A stretch of 64,000 nt of DNA from Usnea hakonensis (GCA_013423325.1 BLJB01000140.1:58586-122585); one strand, 5' to 3'; counted from the first letter of the stretch, positions 24,401 through 36,844 are shown. Numbers and translations are program-made. Notes: a model not told the origin generated them from the letters alone.

Positions 24401-26498
24401 AAAACCATGGGATCCACTTCACGTTGCAGCAAACTTTGGCCTCCTTGAAATTATGCAGAGACGTATTTCATATGGGGGGAATGTTGATATTTTGGATGAA
24501 TACGGATGGACCCCACTCCATTTGGCCTGCTCGGGACTTGACGAAAATTTCGGTGTTGAATTACTCGTACAGCATAATGCCGATGTGAATTCCTTGACAA
24601 AAGCGAGGCAAACTCCTCTTTTGGTTCTCGCAGCACGCACAGGCTCGCCAAAGCTGTCTCAATATCTACTAGACCACGGCGCCAAGCCCGAGATTCCAGA
24701 CGAAAATGGCTGGACTTGCCTTCATCACGCTGTAAGAGACCGTAATCTCGAGCTCTGCAAAATTTTGCTTGGATGTAGCACGGTCGACATTGATGCTCAA
24801 GATAGCGATGGGGACACTCCTCTCCATTGGATGTTCATATTCCCAAATGCTTTTCCCGAGCTGGTTCAGATTTTCCTTAACCGCGGTGTGAAGGTCAACG
24901 AACAAAACAAAAATAGTGAGGGACCTCTCTACAAAGCATGTACGGTGGGCAATATACCTGCCATCCGACTGCTTCTAGACCACCATGCGGATATCGACGA
25001 TGACAACGTCTTCGGCAGGACGGCATTGCACGCCGCACTTGAAACAAAAAATCTTGAGTTGGTCAACTTACTTGTTGAGAGGGGGGCCGATGTACATCGC
25101 AAAGATAGAAGTGGGTGGGACTGCTTCGTGCAAGCTGCGAACGAGGGTGCGGATGATATTCTTGAATGGTTGTTGAGCTCACTGAAGTCACAAGACGCTT
25201 TGACCAAAGCCCTCATGAGTCGTGATCTACATGGTGATACACCGCTTCACAGAAGCGCAGCCAAGGGTAATGACAAAACCGTCGATATTCTCTTGAAGGC
25301 TGGCGACCCCGTAACGATGTGTTCGCAACATAATGATGATGGCATGACCCCTCTTGCCATGGCCGCTTACTCGGGCAATTTGTATATCGTTGAAACTCTT
25401 CTCGCCAATGGTGCAGACGCATCAGCGAGGAGCGACAAAGGCGAACTACCCCTGTGTTTTGCATTGGAAGGTTGGAAAGAAACTTACAAAAATCGCAAAG
25501 GAGACTTCGCTCAAATTTGTCAAATTTTGGCTAGTGTATCTTCCAATGATGCCCAAAATGCCGATGTTCTTGATCTCGCCATCGAAACAGGAGACATTGA
25601 GCTTACAAAGACACTAGCCAACTCAGCCAACATCGTGGATGTCAACGGGTGGACTCCAATCGCACTCGCCAGTCAGTGTGGGCGGTACGATATCGTCAGA
25701 TCACTATCCCTTTATGACCGTGGAAACACCATCCGAGGCCCTGAAGCCATGGGAGATGTTGCCGTTATGCGCCCCCCTTCAAGATGGAGCACCGTCGCAA
25801 AACACTCGCAATTGATCCTGTCAGAGGATGGCCTCGAAGTAGCGTGTCCAAATGGTAAGATTCTCACCTAGTTCAACTACCTCGCATCAATTGACTCCAG
25901 TAGATTCCACGGATCCAGACCTCCGAATGATAGCACGAACGGATCATCCTATTGTTGCAGGACTCAGCGAGTATTATTACGAAATCCGTGTTCTTGAAGC
26001 CACAGTCAATCTACCGTACGTTTGCTTGATGTCCCCGTTGTGATTCTATACTGATACTCCTTTCCCTCGGCCCAGTATACTCGGCCTTGGCTTCTCAAGT
26101 AAGTACGCAGAGACGGAAGGAATGCCTGGTTGGCCAGGAAATGGAGCACCTTCATGGGGCTATCATGGCGATGATGGAAAGAAATTTGCGAGCACCTTAG
26201 ATCGCGGCAAGCAATACAGTGAGCGTTACGGTCCAGGAGATACTGTTGGGTGTGGGGTGAATTTTACGGATGGCACGATTTTCTACACGAAAAATGGAAC
26301 TCTTCTACGTAAGGATTTCCAAAACCGTTTTGCTTCCTGCATTTGTACACTAACCGGCTTATTCATTCAGCTACCGCTTTCGAGGGTGTTGGGGGACGCT
26401 TGTACCCGACTGTCGGCATGGGGCCAGAGCATGGGGTTAAGATTCGGGCTAATTTTGGGCAGCAGGAAAACGTGCCTTTTATGTATCAGCCTCAATAG
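21481..26498 (+). CDS. NACHT-ankyrin-SPRY NLR-like (STAND) protein
   Basis: Exons 21481-21825, 21883-22117, 22171-25854, 25904-26015, 26076-26308, 26371-26498; 1578 aa. An alpha-helical N-terminal region (about 1-300, with GPESVSLVWSAFRLIFT) resembles the leader of many fungal STAND proteins. The NACHT NTPase has Walker A FGEGGYGKSYL (about 341) and Walker B FVIVDALDECSD (about 471). After an acidic linker, roughly ten ankyrin repeats occupy about 940-1370 (for example GWTPLHLACSG, GDTPLHRSAAKG). The C-terminus, residues about 1425-1578, is a SPRY domain spread over the last four exons (YYYEIRVLEA, GYHGDDGKKF, GDTVGCGVNF, LYPTVGM). Such proteins are thought to sense ligands through repeats and trigger incompatibility or defence. 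The start follows the N-terminal family pattern; intron 1 could end 12 nt earlier (after TAG at 21870), which also keeps frame. Confidence 0.87.
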
Positions 26499-27465
26499 GT
26501 AATAATTGGACTCCATCATAGCACCAATAACCCCTCTAAACAACACTGCAGTACTCGTCTACGTGCGTGCGTGTGGTTGTTGATTTAATTTGATTTAGAT
26601 TGATCAGATACCTTAGATTGAAAAGCATACCCTGGAAACTGGTTCTGAGGGGGTTAGGCTTTATGAGGTTTATGGGGATAAAAACTTGTTGTGCAGGTGT
26701 AGTGGTTGGTGGGTTGGGAAAGGGGAGAGGGACAGGGATAGGGATAGGGAAGGGGAAAGGGAAGAAGAGAGGCGGGGGAAGGGGGAAGGGAAGGGGGAAG
26801 GGAAGGGGGGAGAGAAGGGGGAGGGCAGAGGCGGGAACAGGAATCATTCGATAAGATCAATCGCCATCCGAAGGCTAGGAAAGATTCGAAAAACCATCTA
26901 GATTATGTTCTTTACATAGATATACTAGGTTATTATATTATTTATTGAAAAGGGAGGAAAAAGAACTCCCAATGAGCACATGGCCATGAAAGCGATATAG
27001 CGAGTTCACGATATACTGTACGCTGTCTTGTCTTGTCTTGTGATTGAAGCGGATCTCTGCTTCCCCTCCTCCTCCTCCCCTCTCCCATCCCCTCTCTCCC
27101 CGTCCCATATTACCAACCTCCACATACATCCACTCCGAAACCTTTCAACTAACGTATCCCATAATAGACTCGTTGGGGAAGGGGTAGAGGAGGGTATGCC
27201 TAGAGGTTTGTAAGGGGACGTTAAGGGTAGTCGAAACAATCATATAGGTAGGGCTTTGGCATGACTATATATGAATGTATTGTATGCATGGTAAGATAGA
27301 TTATTTGGGATATCATGTGTTGTAGCAGCTGGACGTACAGCGTCCCAGAATTATAAAACAGTTACCAAGAAAAAAGCAGGCATGGTTTCCACTGCAAGAA
27401 ATTCTACTCGTATTATGTATCTAATGCTTGCAAGTCCTCGCACCAACACCCAAAACACACACGCT
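26499..27465. other. Intergenic region between convergent genes with G/A- and C/T-rich tracts
   Basis: The NLR-like and channel genes end toward each other here. A purine tract (about 26710-26840, GGGAAAGG-like units) is followed by a short pyrimidine tract (about 27060-27110). Frames through them are low-complexity translations only. Confidence 0.55.
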
Positions 27466-30400
27466 TCAAAGCACCCAATCCAGAAGCCAATCCGGTCGCA
27501 CGTCCGGCGCGGGCTGCGTGACCTCCACCTTATTATTACGCGTCAAGTAAGCTCCAGCGTTGCTGTACTGCAGGTACCCGCCGTACTTGGCAGTCTGCTT
27601 CAGAACGTCTTCCGAGATGCCGGCCGGGTCCTGCGGGATCCATATGATGGGTGCGGGCTCCCTAGTGATTGGGTCCTGAAACGCGGCCTTGAGCTCTGCG
27701 TCGCGCGCCTCGGGCGACAGGTCGGTCAATTCATCGGGGTAGCCGGCGATTGCTGCTGCTAGCTGGTCAGCGACTTCCCGTCGCCTTGACTTGCCAATCG
27801 ACTCCGAGACATGGCCCTGGATCCCCGTGACCCGTGCTGCGGTCTCCTGTTTTAATCTTGACAGTGCGTTTCTTGCGTGGGCAGCTGTTGCGGTTATGCT
27901 TTTCGATTGGATCATACTCGTTCTTCTTTTGACCCACTTCTCGGCACTGCCGTCTAGCATACCTTCCGCATTCAGTTCCGAAAGTTCAATGCCGCCGCTC
28001 TCGCCGCTTTCCTGGCGCGATTGTTCGCTGCTTTCATGTACGAGGAATCGCTCTCTTTCTGCGTCGACGGCTGAGTCTTCCAATGCGACGGGTAAGAACT
28101 CGTAAAGAGGGCATAGGTGCTGCTCCATGACAAAGTGGAATATAGCTGTCAAAACTAAGATGACGATCATGATGGTGGCTTGAGACGAACACGCATAGTT
28201 GTTCTGCACGTCTCTGACCAATAGGAATAAACCAATGAGGGCAGCCTCCAATATGTAGATGCCGGCGAATAGCTGCGCAATAGCATTGTTGAAAAGTAGC
28301 CCGTGGGTATCGACCTTGTTCCTTTGAACATAGTAATAATTGTGTCGGTAAGCCACCCAGAAGAGAGAAAACGTTATGGACACAAAGACGAGCATCAATG
28401 GCGATATGATGCAGTATATCAAGCCTACGAACATCGTTAGCTCGCCAGCTTGACCGCGCGTGCTGGGGAAGGTCATGTTGTCCTTGACGTGCGCTTCAAT
28501 ATGATGAAAAGGTACTAGTCCAGGCGACTTACCAATAACTGCAAAGTTCGTAATCAGCGAGTACACGTTACCCCACATCTACGTCCAAATTAGCGATAGT
28601 CACTCGTGGAAGTTCGAACCTTGGATCCTACCTGATGTGGGATGGTCGTTTGGAGCCACGCTTCCTCCCGAGGTGTTTGAGTGAACCACGGCCAGATGGT
28701 TGTGATGTACAGGAGACGAAGATACTGAAATAACACACTCCCGCTGAAGCCCAGAGATTGAATGATAAGGTAATTGAAAAAATAGTTTGCCGATCTTGGA
28801 AGGTCGTTGGCCAAAAGTGTAGGAATTTGTCGGGGATCATCGACGATCTGGGGAATTACGTTGGCGATGCCGGAAGAGATTGCAGTGACCAGCACGAGTT
28901 CGATGAAAAGAAAGGTGAAATAAAAGTCTTGCGTGACGACCTCACGTTTACTACGCGTAGGTGTGCCTACAAGGACCGCCAATTTCCGTAGCAATGCGGG
29001 TACGACAAGTTGAACCAACAGAGCAAGCAGGATAGATACAAGGGGCCCTAACGTACGTTAGCTATTTGAGATTGAGCTGGCTTGAGCCACGAGCGCGAGC
29101 CATCGAGGAACAATCGCCGAGCGAATTACCTGATATCAAACTGATGATCCAGGATGGCCATGGCCGGAGCCACCGAAGCCACTTGACCTGGGCCCGGAGA
29201 GTGTCAAGCTGAGAGACCGACGCAAGGAGAGTGGTCGGTACACCCCAGAGGAATAGCATAGCCGCAAATAGGACGAGGGCCACGCAAGTCCTGACGAAAC
29301 GCGAGAGAGAAGTCAGGCCCATGTTCCGCCAGATGATTTCGTGTGGGGCGACTTCAAGAAACCGAGGGGACATTCGACCTGCCCTATTATGACTGACCAG
29401 ACTGCAAGCCATGTGTGCAGACATTTGTCTGTCGAATTGTATGAACGCAGAGTTTTGTTTCTTGAACAGCTCCTCGTCATCCAGCTTCAGCAGAAACTTT
29501 TCGATTTGAACAGTCAAGCGAGCAATCTCGGCGCGCAGCCAGGCTACTTTTGGGACAACCTGCTTGTCGCCAGAGGCCCAAATCTTCAAGGACGAGGCAG
29601 GCTTCCACCTACCACCTTTTCCTCTGGTCAGAGATATCTTGGAGGCAGTTGAAGGTGACAAATGTTTGCGCCATAGCTGATCTTTCTCAAGGCAATCTGC
29701 CTCGAAAGCAGTGGTGATATTTTTCTCCTCCTGCTCAACATCTGCCTGATTTTCATCGTCAGGTGTGGGCGAGTCCTGCGGAGTCGTAGTGTCCCCACTC
29801 TTTTGACGCTTCTTGTTGACTTGCCTTAGAATCCTAAGCTCTTCTTTCTCCAAAGCGTGACGAAGACTTCGACGACGGGCTACCAAAGCCCGCAAGGATC
29901 CATAATCTCGATTGACCCAGACAGTCAACCTGCTACGGTCATCGTTATCCACAAATACATCGTAGAGCGCCTCCAAAGCCTCCTTACTTCGATACTCTTT
30001 TGGTATATTTGTGATCAGAACCGTCCTGGCTGAGGCTTTTAGTCTGTGCTCTGGAGATGTAAGAAATCGCTGTCGGACGTCGATAAAGTTTAGCTTTTCA
30101 CGGTACATTCTGTACAGCGTCCAAGAAATCGCCAGAGCTGCGCAAACGAGGTGCGCCCAGTATCTACGCGTTTTGTTTGGAGCAACATTCTGCCAAGCTA
30201 GTGTGTCGAGGCCAGTGATGTTGAATTGAATGGATTGATTACCGATGGGGAACACACGGTTGTTTTTCCCTTCGTGATAATTGATCGGGACCAGTACTGT
30301 CACAATGACTGCCATCAGTGGCGCGAAGATAATGACCATCGCCCGAAGCAGTCGAATAAAGAAGTATCCATCCAATCCACACTTGGCCTTGAGCTCCTCG

Positions 30401-30740
30401 TCCTCAATGTTGAAGATCCTGCGGATCCATTTGATTGGGTTCGTGGGTATAGCCTCTACTCGTAGTCTTTCTTGGACGAGATACGTTTTAGGTTGACTAC
30501 AAACGCCTCTCAGTCGGGGCTGCCTGGAGATAATGTAAATGGGACTCACTATATCCTCCGTCCAAGGGCGGAATTCCTGAGCAAGAAGAAGCCCGATAGT
30601 TCGAACGCAAAAAGACCCAGACTGACGGCAAGATTGAGCACAAAGGCCTTAAGAGCGATACCTTGCTTGCTTTGACCCGCTCCTGCATTTCCGTTGAACA
30701 AGTTCAATATAGTGCTCGAATTACTACTGCTGTTGGACAT
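27466..30740 (-). CDS. CSC1/OSCA/TMEM63-like (DUF221) membrane channel
   Basis: Exons 30740-30550, 30496-29130, 29047-28632, 28578-28533, 28424-27466; 992 aa, in the usual range for the family. An N-terminal helix (FVLNLAVSLGLFAFELSGFF) is followed by RRIYQPKTYL, the conserved link restored by intron 1. Then come LLRAMVIIFAPLMAVIVTVL, a large cytosolic region with mixed-charge helices, ITNIPKEYR and FIQFDRQMSAHMAC, and the multi-helix channel core. The core includes QDFYFTFLFIELVL, NYLIIQSLGFSG, GLIYCIISPLMLVF, ITFSLFWVAYRHNYYYV and FLLVRDVQ. The family comprises calcium-permeable, osmotically or mechanically gated channels or lipid scramblases in plasma or ER membranes. Intron 4 (28532-28425) is also open in frame, but removing it joins NFAVI to GLIYC as in relatives and its donor is GTAAGT. 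A charged C-terminal tail of about 180 residues ends the protein. Confidence 0.88.
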
Positions 30741-32969
30741 GATCACTGTTGTACGTTGTCCGGCAAGTGAGTTGCCGCATGAGGATACTCGCAGCCGTGA
30801 TGGCGAGCTCTCAATTGTAGAATGTAAGGCGATGAATGTTTGATAATGTTGCAAAATGTGTTAAATGAAGACTTTAGATCATCATTTCCTTTAGCTTTGG
30901 AAAGAAGCCTTGGCGCGCGGTTAGATCCGGACTCCCGACGACGCATGATTTGGGGAGCTAATCTATCTTAAGTAAGCTCAGCCTTGCCAAGCTGCCAAGC
31001 TAAGCTTTTCGATGCAAAGGTCCGCTTTACTATATATACTATGTGACTTTTCGACGAAAGAGGTGGCCATTTGACACAGGGTGGAAGGCTCAGATCGCAT
31101 GCTGTACTATCAGCAGTGCGCTCTCGATCTTCTGACTTCACACCTTCAACAGGAAGCTGGGGTGGCGCAACAGCCTTGAGATCTACGAGTGGTGCCTTAA
31201 CGAATGCGCTAGTACATGCATACGGCTAAGCCTTGCGGACCCAGTTCATGTGACTTTTTGGGGGAACCGTATCAAGTTCACAGATTTTGCTCCGCTCATT
31301 GTTACAACATCACAAAGATTGCGAGCGTGTCAATGTTGAGAGACGCTGAGCAACCCCGGCGTCTTGAAGATAAATCCAGTAAAATCAAGGCTATGGCAGG
31401 GAATTGGTATGAATCTTTCGGATGCCAGGAGAGGGTTGGGCCGATGATGCTTTCTTGTAGCAGCGAGCTCGGCTTGGGATTTGTGCGAGCGATCGACCAG
31501 CTCTCGGACTGCCTTGGGTGAGCCTCGCAAGTGTCAGAGCGTGTGAATAATGTCCACTTGATTGCAGAGGGCAAGTGCCTTGACATCTGGGTTGATCAAG
31601 GAACACTGTCCGGATTGAAAGTTTCTACAAGAAATTGCCGTCGATTACGCTCGATGGCCTTATCGGTGTATCTTGCTGACCCGACTTAAAGGTCTAGATG
31701 ACTACTGACAAGAGCTTCATACATATACAAGCTCACATGAGCCCCCTGATCCAAGGCTGCTACCATTATCGCATCTTCTGGGATGCGAAGTAGATTAAAG
31801 ATGGCATTCCAATTGTGAAGCAATACCAGCCCACTGTCTGTAGTCAAGCATTAGAGAAAATAGGTCCCCGAGTCAATTAGGCCATCTTGCTGGCTTGCAA
31901 CCGGTCCCGAGAGCCCACCATTCGAGCGAGCTATGGGTCCCACTCTACTCTATCCCTGAGTACGCCGTGACCAGTAGCTTCAAGCTATGAGCAGCGAGTC
32001 GATGCAAACTGCTTACATGGCAAAAGAAATGGAGCCGGCCCTTCAAAGGCAGATCAAAGTTTAATGGCAGGGCATGGCAGAATGCTGGAAGGCTTGATAT
32101 TACACATCAGAAAGATAGAGATTCGTCAGTGTTTGGGATAAGCTCGCTCGATTTGTAATCGAGACACACAAGGCAGCGGATCTGGTCCTTTGAAAATTGG
32201 GGTCTAAGTTGAGATGGTGACTGTTGGGGTGGCGCACATCGATCTAGCGGTATGCCCAGCTATGGAAGAATAACGGAGGGCGCTATGGGTTTCTGAAGGT
32301 TGGACTGATGGGCAACTAGAAGATTCTGGAGGTTAGTACTACAATTCCACAGCACATGTTTCATTGCTCATCGCACAACGGAATAGCAACAGACCCATAT
32401 CTAACAAAGCAGCATGAATGATGTTGCGGAGGTGTCAGGTTTACTGATTACTGCGCTACTGCCACTGCATGCATCAGACTGATGGCCTCGTGATCAGCCT
32501 GTCAGATTATCTCGTCGAGTCCGGACGTCTTTTCCAATCAGGCAGCCATCTTCCGTTTCCGGACTGGTTTCTACTGTCAAGACACAAGATCTCATCGTCC
32601 GTTATATCTTTTCATTGCCACGATAGTACAAGCTTGTCGTACGCTACGTACCATTGAACCGCTTGTCCTCAGAGTATCCGTCCTGCTTTGAGCTCATCTC
32701 CCACATCTTTCCTCACTTGAATTGATCTTCGGTCTCAATTTTCGTACTCCTGTTCCAGAAATGTCGTCTGGTCCCAGGGCCTCTTTCTGTCCATTTCTTC
32801 AGCGAAGGTTGCATCCTTTGCGAATGGCAAACTCTTCTCTGCTGCCCGACATCCCTCAAGCACGGCATCGAGGCCACAACAACGGTAGCGACTGACTTTC
32901 GCCTACTCTGTAGACAGTTGGTCGAACTGTTTCGGTCCCAGTCCACCGCGTACCATTTTTGGTCATCCT
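30741..32969. other. Intergenic region, no gene recognised
   Basis: About 2.2 kb upstream of the channel gene. Only short frames without motifs or a coherent exon pattern. Ordinary base composition, no repeats seen. Confidence 0.45.
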
Positions 32970-33494
32970 TCAATACATTAACGGCAACCTCTTATCCCAC
33001 AAATTGATCAACTGTATGAACACGATTTCCCCAGTCACTTGGTCAAGTACCCATGCTCTAAAAAAGCCCGTCCATCCATTCTGAGCAGCATTTAAGAGCC
33101 AAACGGAGGCTGCTTCAACAAATTCTTTAGTAACTGTCTGGCCCTGGCCGTCATTGGCTATAATTTCTAAGGCTAGAGCGCCGTAAGTTATGCGCTGGAC
33201 AGGACGATCAGGGATAGAATCTGCCGCTGCGAGTTTTGCGGCTACGGAGAAGAATTTAATGAAGGCAGGGTTGACGAGGGGTGGTTGGAGGCTGGTGATG
33301 GTCTCGAAGACAGCAATCAATCCCGGAGGAAGACCATGAACAAGCGTACGTCTCCCACGTGGATTCCCGAGCCGTGATTGAACGTCAGTTGAGGCTAGGA
33401 GCACTGCGTGGTCTGGACTTGGTGTTGCCACACTGGGATGCGGTAAGAGAATTGCTGAGAGCATGGGAAGGCTTAGCATGCGGAGGAAGTGCAT
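32970..33494 (-). CDS. Small secreted protein, family A copy 1
   Basis: Single exon, 174 aa from the ATG at 33494. The frame is open further upstream but lacks an earlier ATG that would precede a better signal. The N-terminus MHFLRMLSLPMLSAILLPHP looks like a secretion signal. The mature part shares a clear block with the protein at 57891-58463: ITYGALALEIIANDGQG against FTFGSLALDLVVREADG, then EFVEAASVWLLNAAQNGWTG against EFVEAACLWLLDAARKGWVG, and FFRAWVLDQV against FFRAWVTDVV. Cysteines are absent from the mature region. I recognise no named family. Two paralogues 24 kb apart with conserved cores suggest a small secreted family; a role in interaction with a host or other microbes is only a guess. 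Confidence 0.75.
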   Translation of the reverse strand: MHFLRMLSLPMLSAILLPHPSVATPSPDHAVLLASTDVQSRLGNPRGRRTLVHGLPPGLIAVFETITSLQPPLVNPAFIKFFSVAAKLAAADSIPDRPVQRITYGALALEIIANDGQGQTVTKEFVEAASVWLLNAAQNGWTGFFRAWVLDQVTGEIVFIQLINLWDKRLPLMY

Positions 33495-34486
33495 GATTGT
33501 TCGTATTTTTTCCAAAAAGTAAAAGACGGGCACTAGACATAAGGTGAGTCTGTTGGGGGGGAGAGAAAGCAACGACGTTAAGAGTTTAAGGTTGGATGGA
33601 AGCACCGTTGTGAGATCTTACAGCCCTCGATATATTCTCTTTTCGGTTGCGCGAAGCCTAGCATTCGTAGTTGCGTCGAGTCGCGGGCTCCGTGCACCTC
33701 CTGAAGAATTTATGCCCGACACTTGCAGGCGCGAAACCATTACCGTCATGTCTTTGATGAGCACGAAACGGGAATCCGCATTGCCTGTGGGCTCGATATG
33801 TTGGTATAGACCTTAGTCTAGTGATTTGGTGCTCTCCGTGACTGGTGGAAGTGCGCGCCTCAGTGTTTGAACCACCGAAACGGTATCGCTTTCCCCTTCG
33901 GCTCACCGAGATTGACCAATCAAGAATTTACACAGCTCGGTAGTTTCGCCTGTGTTTCAAAGTTCTAGGTCTGATCGTCGTGTAACTCACAGCGAAGGTG
34001 TTCTCATTGGGAAGCGCATGTCGGCAATGCAGGTGTGACACCAGATCTGGAGATGCGCAACGGATGTTTCAGTGCTGGAAAATCTGGGGAAGGTAGCGAA
34101 GTCGGATCAAATGTCGGTAGGTACATGGCGACCATGGCATCACCACCAGCCCACAGGCACGTGCATCCTCGAGCAGCATTCGGAAGTGATGCGCTGTGCC
34201 AGAGGTTAGCGGTTAGCAGATTGACGGGTATCACTTTGGTTGAATCAAAATCCTGCGCCGCCTAAGACGTGATCTCATCAGCAGCAGAAACCTTCGACCG
34301 GGCCTGGTACTCCTACAACCCCAGGTCAAAGCTATTCCACTGAGGGCAAATGATTTGGTTCTCATTTCGTCGCTTGCGACATCGCCATTTCAAACATCGT
34401 CTAGGACATACTCTTTTCTTCCCAACTTCACCCCCGAGAGATCCTTACTCCCTCCTTAGATTAGTTACTTTCTTTTTCAGGTGGTT
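33495..34486. other. Intergenic region
   Basis: About 1 kb between two minus-strand secreted-protein genes. No gene, repeat or clear regulatory site seen. It contains the promoter of the family A gene that starts at 33494. Confidence 0.45.
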
Positions 34487-35397
34487 TCAAGAACTCCCTA
34501 CGGGTATCGAGTGGCCCGTGGCGTTGGGAGACAGACCCGGACTGCCCTTCAAGACTTTCGAATTAAGCAAAGATCCTGGGGAGATCAGGTATATGCCTTC
34601 CGGTACAGTGCCATTCGAGGTACCCGCACTGCTATTGAAAGTGGCTAACGTCTTTAGGATTGCTGGAAACCTCGGATCAATGCCCGCTGGAAATCCTGCG
34701 GTCATGTACTTGTTTATTGTCGCGTCGAAGGCAGCCCCGTTCTCCCATATAAACATGGTGAGCATTGGGCTGTCATTGAAATCTGTGTCATGTCACAAAG
34801 GCTTGCAAGGGCTTCAAGACGGCAACGGTGCCGCCAAAAACTTACCACCAATTGTTGCAGCACCACCTTGCGAATGCAGGTTGAGACATGCTTGTGTCAA
34901 AGTATATCCTGCGTAAAAGATATCCCCCCACCGAGAAAGCGAGGTCCCCCTCTCCGCGCGGCCGTCGACGTAAGTCATAAGGGCAAGATTGCACGATCCT
35001 GGAGATCAACTTCAGCACAGGAGCTACATGTCTGGAACTCAATCTTTCGATTGGCTTTTCGATTCCGCAAACAAGCATGCTTACCATAACTCCAGAATTT
35101 AGGAACTTGGACCACTTTCCTTTGGAGTTGTTCTGGGCGTTCATCTGTCCAACCTTGCCAGTCCGCTTCTGGAGGGGCTGTCTCGACCTGCGGCTCGACA
35201 TAATACCTGTAATAACCATCTGCATGTGGGAGTGCAGCCAGCGCGCGGGCGCAGTCTGGCATGAGTGGACTATTGTACACGGCCTTACTGCAAAAATACG
35301 ATGAGCGGCTTTCCACAATCCAAGAAAAGAGCACTAGAATCTGGATCAGGAGCCATTCCAGAGACAAAGATGAAGCTGGAAGCCGAGGCATTTCCAT
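34487..35397 (-). CDS. Secreted protein, family B copy 1 (divergent paralogue pair)
   Basis: Exons 35397-35085, 34998-34846, 34782-34487; introns 86 and 63 bp, both phase 1; 253 aa. The N-terminus has a hydrophobic secretion signal (LEWLLIQILVLFSWIVESRS). The mature part has few cysteines (FCSK, DCAR, SCNLAL, QACLNL), with VPKFWSYG at the end of exon 1 and SCNLALMTYVDGR at the start of exon 2. The partner gene at 35979-36844 has the same three-exon layout, the same intron phases and matching blocks (LPKIWRY, GCRLAILSYGRA, SGGFIPLIG). The pattern SC-x-LAI...W...C...GG is seen in uncharacterised small secreted proteins of ascomycetes. Exon 3 is variable and glycosylable (NSSAG, NGTV). Function unknown; extracellular location inferred. 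Confidence 0.78.
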
Positions 35398-35978
35398 GTT
35401 TGAATCTCTGGGAGCTCAAAGTGTCTTAAAGTACTTTTCAAAATCTCAGCACGCAATCCTCCATTACTGCCCACTCGTGGGTCCCATCTTACATTATCGA
35501 GAAAGTGACGCATTGGCAAGCCCAATTTAAGACATGGATGGATTTGCACCCAATCACGACAGCTCAAAACGCCTCCACTGAATGACCACGCGGCGGATGA
35601 TGCGGGAGATCAACGTCTCGTATTCCAAGACATCTATGCGACGCGCGAAAGATCCCAGAGGATAAGCGCCGCTGTTTGACTTGTTGGCTTTCTGCTGAAT
35701 TCTGCAAGGAGCACAAGGTATGCGCTCTCACAGGGATATTGTGTCTTTGAGTTGGCTCGACAATGGGCCGAGTAGGTGAAACCAGGCAAAAGTGGGGGCG
35801 TACCTGCATAAGCGCATGAAGAATTTTAGTCCGAGAGCGGGTATTTTGATGGGACAAATGACAACTAAATGGTACATACGCAATCTCGTGCAAGAACAAC
35901 CGACCCACGCTCTTTGTGATGCTCTTTCCCCTGCCATCGTCCTGCAAATGCCTCTAGATTCACAAATATTGCATCGCC
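35398..35978. promoter_or_regulatory. Shared intergenic region between divergent secreted paralogues
   Basis: The 581 bp between the two start codons contains no gene, so both family B genes must be driven from here or from within their neighbours. No palindromic control site is evident by eye. The inverted arrangement suggests an inverted duplication that may have copied promoter sequence as well. Confidence 0.5.
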
Positions 35979-36844
35979 ATGAATTTGCACATACATCGCT
36001 TCAAGTTTGATATCTGTATTATATTATGCCTGCTCCGCTACTGCTCCGCGTTCCAGCCAGTCTGCAATGCGAAGATATACGGCATCCCCAATTACAGCGA
36101 CTGCTTCAATGCTTGGCTCCATATGCCATACGCTGGGCAACCCAGCCTCGATCACGAGTCCAAAGCACCTGAGTTGTTCTCTGAGCCCCAGTATCTAATG
36201 CCACCTTTCACTGCAATCCGCAATCGATATGGGCCAAGACCTATTGTCCAACTGCCTAAGATATGGAGATACAGTATGTTTTGAGAATTATCCGGCCAGA
36301 AACGGCGCTACGAAGCCTTTTGATGGCCATGAGTGTTGCAGTCAACTGACGAGCAGCTCTAAGACGGATGTCGCCTCGCAATCCTGAGCTACGGCCGAGC
36401 CAATAAGTCCGTAGTGAACGCGCTTTTCGGTTCGAATTGGAATACCGTCTTGAGCCAGATGCAGGCACTCTTAGTATGTGGACGGACTGTCCCAAGTGGG
36501 GGATTTATACCTTTGATTGGTACGTCGCCCCGATGTCCAACCTGTGGGCTCTTTATCCGTATCCGTTCTGATTAGAGATGGCTCATCGTTGGACTGTATC
36601 GAAATTAGCCCCGAAGGAAGGAGAGCATTCGGCAGCCCTTTACATATATGCTTCGCATTCTGCCTTTCAGTCGGTGGTCAATGCTCATATGAGTACCGGA
36701 TTGCCAATCAAGCCCCCTGTCTCTACGGATCAGCTGGATGTCATAGGAAATTATTCTTTCGCGGCACTGACGAATGGAACGCAAGATATACGGCACATGC
36801 CGGTGGATCTTTCGTTGCTAAGGGACATCACGCTCTTGGATTAG
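35979..36844 (+). CDS. Secreted protein, family B copy 2 (divergent paralogue pair)
   Basis: Exons 35979-36273, 36364-36519, 36576-36844; introns 90 and 56 bp, both phase 1; 239 aa. The secretion signal is FDICIILCLLRYCSAF. Exon 1 ends in LPKIWRY. The splice creates YNGCRLAILSYGRANKS, matching YGSCNLALMTYVDGRAER of the partner gene. Exon 2 ends in CGRTVPSGGFIPLIG, and exon 3 holds ALYIYASHSAFQSVVNAHMS, which matches the position of LTMFIWENGAAFDATINKYM. The copies are clearly divergent outside these blocks, so the duplication is not recent or the genes evolve fast. Start chosen at the ATG directly before the signal peptide. Function unknown; extracellular location inferred. Confidence 0.78.

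Noticed and set aside
28425..28532. Reading intron 4 of the channel gene as coding
   Set aside because: It is open in frame, but it would insert a polar segment into a membrane helix; removing it restores the conserved NFAVI-GLIYC join with a GTAAGT donor.
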